Assembly: GCA_903900155.1 (NCBI GenBank)
Contig: CAIUMD010000017.1
Span: 1 to 64,000, forward strand
DNA: 64,000 bases
Origin: an uncultured Caulobacterales bacterium
GTDB taxonomy: Bacteria > Pseudomonadota > Alphaproteobacteria > Caulobacterales > Caulobacteraceae
Direction: 5' to 3'
The translations under genes and the position numbers were made by a program. Of the stretch, positions 58,207-64,000 are shown piece by piece. Position 1 is the first letter of the stretch. Every line of letters starts with the position of its first letter. Under the pieces are notes generated by a model. It saw nothing but the letters and a program-made list of their open reading frames with translations. It made no database searches and was not told the DNA's origin.

Positions 58207-58226
58207 ATAAACATATCTTTATATGG
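58207..58226. promoter_or_regulatory. Candidate SAH/SAM-responsive operator upstream of metK
   Basis: CATAT-CTTT-ATATG (58212-58225) is a perfect inverted repeat in ATAAACATATCTTTATATGG, an A/T-rich island in GC-rich sequence. ArsR-family regulators of methionine/SAM metabolism (SahR type) in alphaproteobacteria are described with ATAAAGATAT-like palindromes before metK, ahcY and metH. This is a likely member. The regulator gene is not in the window. Confidence 0.5.
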
Positions 58227-58295
58227 TTCCCGTCTAACTGGACGCCGAAGCGGGCGTAAGCTCGCACGCGCGCATCCTCAAGGCGGAGCCGTCTC

Positions 58296-59519
58296 TTGAA
58301 CCGTTCGTCCTACATCTTCACCAGCGAGAGCGTCTCCGAGGGCCATCCCGACAAGGTCGCCGATCGGATCAGCGACACCGTCGTCGACGCCTTCCTGACC
58401 GCCGACCCCGAGGCGCGCGTCGCCTGCGAGACCCTGGTCACCACCAACCGCATCGTGCTGGCCGGCGAAGTCCGCGCCGGCCAGCCGGACGGTGACAAGA
58501 AGGCCAACAAGCAGCTGACCAAGGATATCCTGGCCTCGCTGGAGCCCAAGGTGCGCGCGGCGATCAAGGACATCGGCTACGAGCAGAAGGGCTTCCACTG
58601 GCAGAAGGCGAAGTATTCGAACTTCCTGCATGGCCAGTCGGCGCACATCGCCCAGGGCGTGGACGCCACCGACAAGAAGGACGAGGGCGCCGGCGACCAG
58701 GGCATCATGTTCGGCTATGCCAGCACCGAGACCCCGGAGCTGATGCCGGCCACCCTGCAGTACAGCCACAACATCCTGAAGCGCCTGGCCGAGCTGCGTC
58801 ACAGCGGCGAGCTGTCGGCGCTGGAGCCGGACGCCAAGAGCCAGGTGACCCTGGAATATGACGGCAATGGCCGCCCGACGCGCGTCGTCTCGATCGTCGT
58901 GAGCCACCAGCACGCCAAGAAGATCGACGGCAAGGCCGCGACCTCCAAGCGCGTGCTGGAGCTGATCAAGCCGCACATCCTGCCGATCTTCCCGGACGGC
59001 CTGATCACCAAGAAGACCCAGTGGCTGGTCAACCCGACCGGTCGCTTCGAGATCGGCGGCCCGGACGGCGACGCCGGCGTCACCGGCCGCAAGATCATCG
59101 TCGACACCTACGGCGGCGCGGCCCCGCACGGCGGCGGCGCGTTCTCGGGCAAGGATCCGACCAAGGTCGACCGCTCGGCCGCCTATGCCTGCCGCTACCT
59201 GGCCAAGAACGTCGTGGCCGCCGGTTTGGCCGACCGCTGCACCATCCAGATCGCCTATGCGATCGGCGTGGCCCAGCCGGTCTCGTTCCACGTCGACCTG
59301 CACGGCACCGGCAAGGTCGACCCGGCGGTGCTGGAAAAGGTCCTGCCGCAGCTGATCGGCGGCGCCACCCCGCGCGCCATCCGCGAGCACCTGCAGCTGA
59401 ACCGCCCGATCTACGCCCGCACCGCCGCCTACGGCCACTTCGGCCGCACGCCCGACAACGAAGGCGGCTTCTCGTGGGAGAAGACCGACCTGGTCAGCGA
59501 GCTGAAGGGCCTGGCGTAA
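58296..59519 (+). CDS. metK: MetK, S-adenosylmethionine synthetase
   Basis: A 407-residue enzyme that makes SAM from methionine and ATP. Motifs: [20 protein letters not shown] with the active-site histidine, [12 protein letters not shown], and [22 protein letters not shown] start at 58296, with AAGGCGGAG upstream. SAM is used by UbiE, TrmB and MiaB encoded nearby. A strong terminator follows. Confidence 0.97.
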   Translation: MNRSSYIFTSESVSEGHPDKVADRISDTVVDAFLTADPEARVACETLVTTNRIVLAGEVRAGQPDGDKKANKQLTKDILASLEPKVRAAIKDIGYEQKGFHWQKAKYSNFLHGQSAHIAQGVDATDKKDEGAGDQGIMFGYASTETPELMPATLQYSHNILKRLAELRHSGELSALEPDAKSQVTLEYDGNGRPTRVVSIVVSHQHAKKIDGKAATSKRVLELIKPHILPIFPDGLITKKTQWLVNPTGRFEIGGPDGDAGVTGRKIIVDTYGGAAPHGGGAFSGKDPTKVDRSAAYACRYLAKNVVAAGLADRCTIQIAYAIGVAQPVSFHVDLHGTGKVDPAVLEKVLPQLIGGATPRAIREHLQLNRPIYARTAAYGHFGRTPDNEGGFSWEKTDLVSELKGLA

Positions 59520-59545
59520 CGGTTCGTACCGTTACTCCAACCCTG

Positions 59546-59682
59546 CCTTCCTAGGCCTTGTGCCTAGGACCCATCTTTCCGCCGGCGTTGCGCTCGACAG
59601 AGATCCGCAACGCCGGCGGTTTGCTTTTCTGGACCGTTCAGCCTGGCCCGACCATGGGTCCTAGGCGCAAGGCCTAGGAAGG
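59546..59682. repeat. Nested inverted repeats with the metK terminator inside
   Basis: Outer arms 59546-59574 and 59654-59682 are 29 bases each and complementary except at one position. Each arm also folds on itself (CCTAGGC...GCCTAGG). Inside, CCGCCGGCGTTGCG (59579-59592) and CGCAACGCCGGCGG (59606-59619) form a perfect 14-base stem followed by TTTGCTTTT, a clear plus-strand terminator for metK. Confidence 0.85.
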
Positions 59683-59724
59683 CGGATTTTGTTTTTCTCG
59701 CGCTTGGGACTAAGACGCCCGCCC

Positions 59725-60405
59725 ATGACCAATCCGACCCAACCCCATGGCCCGCTGCGCTCGTTCGGCCGTCTGAAGTCGCGTCCGGTGAAGCCGCGCC
59801 AGCAGGCCCTGCTCGACACGCTGCTGCCCGAGATCGCCGTGCCGCAGGGTCCGTTCCAGCCGCTGGACCTGATGCCTGAGGCCAAGGCCGTGTGGCTGGA
59901 GATCGGCTTTGGCGGCGGCGAGCACATGGCGACCCAGGCCGGCCGCAACCCCGAGACCCTGGTGATCGGCGCCGAGCCCTTCGTGAACGGCGTGGCCAGC
60001 GCCGTGCGCCACGTGGAAGAGCAGGCCCTGAAGAACGTCCGCGTCCATGAGGGCGACGCCCGCGACGTGGTCGACTGGCTGCCCGACGCCAGCCTGGACC
60101 GCGTCTTCATCATGTTCCCCGACCCCTGGCACAAGGCCCGCCACAACAAGCGCCGCCTGATCCAGCCGGCGTTCGTGGCCCGTCTGGCCCGCGTCATGAA
60201 GCCGGGCGCGGCCCTGCGCTTCGCCACCGACTGGGCCGACTACGGCGATTGGACCACCGAGCGGGTGCTGGCCGATCCGAATTTCCGCTTCGCCGAGGCG
60301 GACGCCGACCGCAACGCGATCCCGGCCGACCACGTCACCACGCGCTACGAGGAAAAGAAGCTGGGCGACTGCGCCCCGGTATTCCTGGATTTTGTCAGGA
60401 CGTGA
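59725..60405 (+). CDS. trmB: TrmB, tRNA (guanine-N7)-methyltransferase
   Basis: A 226-residue SAM-dependent enzyme forming m7G46 in tRNAs. The SAM motif is LEIGFGGGEHMATQA, and the catalytic aspartate is in MFPDPWHKARHNKRRL. The ATG at 59725 was chosen (MTNPTQPHGPL); the open frame runs 12 codons upstream into the repeat. It converges with ppa. Confidence 0.95.
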   Translation: MTNPTQPHGPLRSFGRLKSRPVKPRQQALLDTLLPEIAVPQGPFQPLDLMPEAKAVWLEIGFGGGEHMATQAGRNPETLVIGAEPFVNGVASAVRHVEEQALKNVRVHEGDARDVVDWLPDASLDRVFIMFPDPWHKARHNKRRLIQPAFVARLARVMKPGAALRFATDWADYGDWTTERVLADPNFRFAEADADRNAIPADHVTTRYEEKKLGDCAPVFLDFVRT

Positions 60406-60410
60406 GAAAT

Positions 60411-60436
60411 ATCCCTCCCCCTCAAGGGGGAGGGAT
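60411..60436. terminator. Bidirectional hairpin between trmB and ppa
   Basis: ATCCCTCCCC-CTCAAG-GGGGAGGGAT is a near-perfect palindrome 5 bases after the trmB stop and 12 bases before the converging ppa stop. Position and symmetry suit termination of both genes, though T runs are short. Confidence 0.65.
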
Positions 60437-60448
60437 CAACCGTCTGAC

Positions 60449-60982
60449 TCAGTACGTCTCGTTGTAGCGCTTGATCGCCGCGCGGATGACGTCGGCGGTC
60501 TCTTCGATGTCGGCCCAGCCGGTGATCTTGGTCGACTTGCCCTTTTCCAGGTCCTTGTAGTGCTGGAAGAAGTGGGCGATCTGCTCGGTCAGGATGGTCG
60601 GCAGGTCGCGCCAGCTGGACACGCCCGTATAGAACGGGTGCAGCTTGTCGACCGGCACGGCCAGGATCTTTTCGTCCGAGCCGGCTTCGTCGACCATCAT
60701 CAGGGTGCCGATCGGGCGGCAGCGGATGATCGCGCCCGGCACCACCGGGGTCGGGCCCACGACCATGATGTCGGCCGGATCGCCGTCATCGGCCAGGGTG
60801 TGCGGGATGAAGCCGTAGTTGGCCGGATAGAACATCGCCGTATGCAGGAAGCGGTCGACCATCAGGGCGCCGCTTTCCTTGTCGATCTCGTACTTCACCG
60901 GCTCGCCGCCCTGCGGGATCTCGATGATGGCGTTCAGATCGTAAGGCGGGTTGGCCCCGGTCGGAATCTTGGAGAGGTCCAT
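60449..60982 (-). CDS. ppa: Inorganic pyrophosphatase (family I)
   Basis: A 177-residue soluble pyrophosphatase that drives biosynthetic reactions by hydrolysing PPi. The signature acidic motif is DDGDPADIMVVG, with KYEIDKESGALMVDRFLH and MVDEAGSDEKILAV also typical. Length matches E. coli Ppa. It is the only minus-strand gene in this block from nfuA to the window end. Confidence 0.96.
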   Translation of the reverse strand: MDLSKIPTGANPPYDLNAIIEIPQGGEPVKYEIDKESGALMVDRFLHTAMFYPANYGFIPHTLADDGDPADIMVVGPTPVVPGAIIRCRPIGTLMMVDEAGSDEKILAVPVDKLHPFYTGVSSWRDLPTILTEQIAHFFQHYKDLEKGKSTKITGWADIEETADVIRAAIKRYNETY

Positions 60983-61035
60983 TGTGACTCTTCGTCTTGT
61001 TGAGGACCGCGGGGAGGCGGCCTGCGCGGGCTGGC

Positions 61036-61189
61036 TTATAGGCGATAATTGCTGCGGTGCGGAAGGCTGGAGTCGGAGATTTCCGACTCCGGGTCGACAG
61101 CCCTTATCAATTCGCCTATAAAGCGTTCCACATCGTCCGTTAGCGCTAGATGGCGCTTTCGAGCGGCGGCCGAAAGGCTGCCGCTTTTT
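61036..61189 (+). promoter_or_regulatory. rimP-nusA leader with inverted repeats and an intrinsic terminator
   Basis: TTATAGGCGA (61036-61045) and TCGCCTATAA (61112-61121) are inverted copies. Between them GGAGTCGGA-GATT-TCCGACTCC (61069-61090) is a perfect hairpin whose arms each contain a GANTC site. Downstream, AGCGGCGGCC-GAAA-GGCTGCCGCT plus a T run (61162-61189) is a strong terminator only 50 bases before rimP. It may be an attenuator of the rimP-nusA operon or end a short leader RNA. Confidence 0.6.
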
Positions 61190-61239
61190 GTTTGGCCGAT
61201 CGGCGGCGAAGCTGGCCGGCCCTGAGAGTTGAGAGAACC

Positions 61240-61821
61240 GTGCGCGGCAAGACGCAGGAAGACCGTGATCTGATCGAGCTGCTCGATCCCGTCGCCGAGA
61301 GCCTCGGCTACGAGATCGTTCGCCTTCGCCTGATGGGCGGGGCCGAGCAGCGCCGCCTGCAGATCATGGCCGAACATCCGCTGCAGGAAGACGGCAGCGG
61401 CGGCGACATGAATGTCGAGGACTGCGCCCGCCTGTCGCGCGGCCTGTCCGAGGTGCTGGATCCCGCCGACCCGATCGCCGGCGAATACACGCTGGAAGTC
61501 TCCAGCCCCGGCATCGACCGCCCGCTGACCCGCCTGAAGGACTTCGACGACTATGCCGGCCTGGAGGCTCGCATCGAGCTGGACCGGGTGGCCGAGGGCC
61601 GCAAGCGCTTCAAGGGCGAACTGGCCGGCGTCGAGGACGACCAGGTCGGTTTGAACATCGAGGGCGAGGACGACGTTACCGTCTACTTCCCCTTCGCGTG
61701 GATCATCGACGCCAAGCTCGTCATGACCGACGCTTTGATGGATCGGGGGGCCAAGCAACGGGCCGCCCGCCTGAAATCCGAATCCGACAACGAAGACCTG
61801 TCCGAAAGTGAAGAGGACTGA
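61240..61821 (+). CDS. rimP: RimP, 30S ribosome maturation factor
   Basis: A 193-residue assembly factor for the small ribosomal subunit. Motifs: [36 protein letters not shown], and a C-terminal SH3-like half. I start it at GTG 61240 ([15 protein letters not shown]); the frame is open upstream through the terminator, which is not credible coding. It has an acidic tail. nusA follows two bases after its stop, the classic rimP-nusA operon. Confidence 0.94.
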   Translation: MRGKTQEDRDLIELLDPVAESLGYEIVRLRLMGGAEQRRLQIMAEHPLQEDGSGGDMNVEDCARLSRGLSEVLDPADPIAGEYTLEVSSPGIDRPLTRLKDFDDYAGLEARIELDRVAEGRKRFKGELAGVEDDQVGLNIEGEDDVTVYFPFAWIIDAKLVMTDALMDRGAKQRAARLKSESDNEDLSESEED

Positions 61822-61823
61822 CC

Positions 61824-63485
61824 ATGGCCATCGGCATCGCCGCCAACCGGCTTGAACTCCTGCAGATCGCCGACGCGGTCGCCCGTGAAAAGGGCATCGA
61901 GAAGGAAGTCGTCATCGAGGCCATCGAGGACGCCCTGCAGAAGGCCGCCCGCGCCCGCTACGGCGCCGAGCACGACATCCGCGTCAAGATCGACCCGCGC
62001 ACGGGCGAGACGACGCAAAAGCGCGTGATCGAAGTCGTTGCCGACGAGACCGACCTGGAAGGCGAGATCGGCAAGATGCCGTTCTCGATCGCCAAGCGCA
62101 CCTGGCGCGATGCTGAAATCGGCAAGGTCTACGAAGAGGCCCTGCCGCCGTTCGAGATCGGCCGCGTCCAGACCCAGATGGCCCGCCAGGTCGTCATGCA
62201 CAAGGTGCGTGAAGCCGAGCGCGAGCGTCAGTTCGACGAGTACAAGGATCGCGTCGGCGAAATCGTCAACGGCAGCGTCAAGCGTGTCGAATACGGCAAT
62301 GTCATCGTCGACCTGGGCCGGGGCGAGGGCATCATGCGCCGCGACCAGTCGATCCCGCGCGAGAATTTCAATGTCGGCGACCGCATCCGCGCCTACATCT
62401 ACGACGTCCGTCGCGAGACCAAGGGCCCGCAGATCATGCTGAGCCGCGCCCACGGCGGCTTCATGGCCAAGCTGTTCGCGCAGGAAGTGCCGGAAGTCTA
62501 CGACGCCGTCATCGAGATCCGCGCTGTCGCCCGCGACCCGGGTTCGCGCGCCAAGATGGCCGTCATCTCGAACGACAGCTCGATCGATCCGGTCGGCGCC
62601 TGCGTCGGCATGCGCGGTTCGCGCGTGCAGGCCGTCGTGGCCGAGCTGCAGGGCGAAAAGATCGACATCATCCAGTGGTCGGAAGATGAAGCCACCTTCA
62701 TCGTCAACGCCCTGGCCCCGGCCGAAGTCTCCAAGGTCGTCATGGACGAGGAAGACGAGCGCGTCGAAGTCGTGGTGCCGGACGAGCAGCTGTCGCTGGC
62801 CATCGGCCGTCGCGGTCAGAACGTCCGCCTGGCCTCGCAGCTGACCGGCTGGCAGATCGACATCATGACCGAAAGCCAGGAAAGCGAGCGCCGTCAGCGC
62901 GAGTTCACCGAGCGTACGGCTCTCTTCCAGGAAGCCCTGGACGTCGACGAGGTCATCGCCCAGCTGCTGGTCACCGAAGGCTTCGCCGCGGTGGAAGACG
63001 TGGCGTTCGTCGAGCCGCATGAAATCGGCTCGATCGAGGGCTTCGACGACGAAACCGCCGAGGAACTGCAGGCCCGCGCCCGCGAGTTCCTGGAAAAGGA
63101 AGCCGCCGCCCTGGACGCCAAGCGCGTCGAACTGGGCGTGCAGGACGAGGTCCTGGCCATCGAGGGCGTGACCCTGGCCATGGCCGTGGCCCTGGGCGAG
63201 GGCGACGTGAAGACCGTCGAGGACTTCGCCGGCCTGGTGCCCGACGACATGCGCGGCTGGTTCGAGAACAAGGGCGGCGAGCGCGTGCGCGAGCCGGGCA
63301 TCCTGGAAAGCTTCAACCTGTCGCCGGAAGACGCCGAGGCCCTGATCATGCGCGCCCGCATCATCATGGGCTGGGTCGAGGCCCCGCCGGAGCCGGAATA
63401 CGAAGAGGTCGAAGAGGCCGGTGACTTCGAAGGCGAAGCCGAAGAGGCCGTCGCCGAGGAAGCCGCCTCGGAAGAAGAGGCTTAA
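61824..63485 (+). CDS. nusA: NusA, transcription termination/antitermination factor
   Basis: A 553-residue RNA polymerase-binding factor. The N-terminal domain starts NRLELLQIADAVAREKGI. S1 domain: VNGSVKRVEYGNVIVDLGRG. KH domains: DPVGACVGMRGSRVQAVV and LAIGRRGQNVRLASQLTG. Two helix-hairpin-helix type repeats and an acidic Glu/Ala-rich tail end the protein. It follows rimP and precedes a strong hairpin terminator and the ylxR-type gene. Confidence 0.97.
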   Translation: MAIGIAANRLELLQIADAVAREKGIEKEVVIEAIEDALQKAARARYGAEHDIRVKIDPRTGETTQKRVIEVVADETDLEGEIGKMPFSIAKRTWRDAEIGKVYEEALPPFEIGRVQTQMARQVVMHKVREAERERQFDEYKDRVGEIVNGSVKRVEYGNVIVDLGRGEGIMRRDQSIPRENFNVGDRIRAYIYDVRRETKGPQIMLSRAHGGFMAKLFAQEVPEVYDAVIEIRAVARDPGSRAKMAVISNDSSIDPVGACVGMRGSRVQAVVAELQGEKIDIIQWSEDEATFIVNALAPAEVSKVVMDEEDERVEVVVPDEQLSLAIGRRGQNVRLASQLTGWQIDIMTESQESERRQREFTERTALFQEALDVDEVIAQLLVTEGFAAVEDVAFVEPHEIGSIEGFDDETAEELQARAREFLEKEAAALDAKRVELGVQDEVLAIEGVTLAMAVALGEGDVKTVEDFAGLVPDDMRGWFENKGGERVREPGILESFNLSPEDAEALIMRARIIMGWVEAPPEPEYEEVEEAGDFEGEAEEAVAEEAASEEEA

Positions 63486-63505
63486 GCCCTTCGGAGCATT
63501 GAGCG

Positions 63506-63544
63506 ACGGCCTCGCGGAGCAATCCGCGGGGCCGTTGGCTTTTT
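63506..63544 (+). terminator. Strong intrinsic terminator between nusA and the ylxR-type gene
   Basis: The arms 63506-63518 (ACGGCCTCGCGGA) and 63523-63535 (TCCGCGGGGCCGT) pair fully, with one G-T pair, around a GCAA tetraloop. TGGCTTTTT follows. It lies inside the usual nusA-ylxR-infB operon. Confidence 0.85.
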
Positions 63545-63553
63545 AGAAAGATC

Positions 63554-64000
63554 ATGACCGAACCCGCCGCGCCCAAGACCCACGCCGAAGCCAACCGTCT
63601 GCGCAAGGACATCGTCCTGGGCGAGGCGACGGACGAGACGCGCCTGGTCCGCTTCGTGGCGGGACCGGACGGGGTGGTGGTTCCGGACGTGGCCCGCAAG
63701 CTGCCCGGTCGCGGGATCTGGGTCGGCGCCGACCGGGACTCGATCGCGACGGCGGCCAAGAAGGGCCTGTTCTCGCGCGCGGCCAAGACCAAGCTTACGG
63801 TCCCCGCGGACCTGGCCGACCAGGTCGAGGCCCTGCTGGCCCGGCGCATCCTGGACAGCCTGGGTCTTGCGCGGAAGGCCGGGACCATTATCTCAGGCTA
63901 CGAAAAGGTGGTCGCGGCCCTGGGGACGGGCAACGTCGCCTGGCTGATCGAGGCCTCGGACAGCGCCGAGGACGGTCGCCGAAAGATCCTCTCCGCCGCC
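63554..64000 (+). CDS. YlxR/L7Ae-type RNA-binding protein, cut by the window end
   Basis: The first 149 codons of an open frame with no stop before the window end; ATG at 63554. The N-terminal YlxR-like (DUF448) domain reads TRLVRFVAGPDGVVVPDVAR then KLPGRGIWVGADRDSI. The usual YlxR cysteine at the start is absent. From about residue 95 a second domain (ARRILDSLGLARKAGTIISG) resembles L7Ae-type RNA-binding proteins. This fusion is common between nusA and infB in alphaproteobacteria. The RNA target is unknown. Confidence 0.85.
   Translation, partial: MTEPAAPKTHAEANRLRKDIVLGEATDETRLVRFVAGPDGVVVPDVARKLPGRGIWVGADRDSIATAAKKGLFSRAAKTKLTVPADLADQVEALLARRILDSLGLARKAGTIISGYEKVVAALGTGNVAWLIEASDSAEDGRRKILSAA

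Noticed and set aside
58176..58295. SAM riboswitch before metK
   Set aside because: The leader is about 120 bases without the pseudoknot arms of SAM-II or the multi-stem SAM-I layout; the A/T-rich palindrome is better read as a protein site.

Overview
The window is a GC-rich chromosomal segment from an alphaproteobacterium, most likely a Caulobacter. The signs are: a 490-residue DnaA with the Caulobacter-type N-terminus; GANTC (CcrM-type) sites in the dnaA and rpsT upstream regions; a CYP153-type P450 next to nfuA; the fabA-fabB-fabI cluster; and the alphaproteobacterial block mutS-glnD-(...)-murJ-trpS-usp-(...)-nfuA-(...)-tsaB-rimI-fur-miaB-phoH-ybeY-corC-lnt-HTH-metK-trmB-(...)-rimP-nusA-ylxR. 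The species cannot be fixed from sequence reading alone.

Layout. 1-7.6 kb holds DNA repair genes (nth, an AraC-Ogt fusion), the hslVU protease operon, a MoeB-type adenylyltransferase, a hydrolase, a 2-hydroxyacid dehydrogenase and an SH3 protein. 7.6-12.1 kb is a type II fatty acid synthesis cluster (fabA, fabB, fabI) with a TPR/GT41 glycosyltransferase inside it. 12.3-17.5 kb holds an EmrAB-type efflux operon with its TetR regulator, then a chemoreceptor. 17.9-23.8 kb contains coaBC-dut, ubiE-ubiB, mutM and a lipoprotein with a toxin-like domain. 23.8-25.3 kb is a weakly coding stretch with two small membrane proteins, palindromic repeats and a candidate structured RNA. 25.3-36 kb is enoyl-CoA hydratase, rpsT, dnaA, alkB, an M1 aminopeptidase and dnaKJ. 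36.2-64 kb is the long, almost entirely plus-strand block from mutS to a ylxR-type gene cut by the window end.

Most genes are housekeeping (replication start, chaperones, mismatch repair, nitrogen signalling, lipid II flipping, tRNA and ribosome maturation, lipoprotein acylation, SAM synthesis, transcription elongation). Against that background four things stand out. A predicted cytoplasmic trypsin-like protease fused to a NUC-family nuclease (41871-43820) sits between glnD and murJ. A lipoprotein (20056-20619) carries a domain resembling polymorphic-toxin nucleases. A GT41 gene lies inside the fab cluster. REP-like palindromes at three loci include two copies split at the same base by another palindrome. 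Several intergenic regions carry readable control signals: a heat-shock promoter before dnaK, a TetR-type operator before emrA, an ATATG-type palindrome before metK and strong terminators after metK and nusA. No tRNA, rRNA, CRISPR array, complete insertion sequence or prophage was seen.
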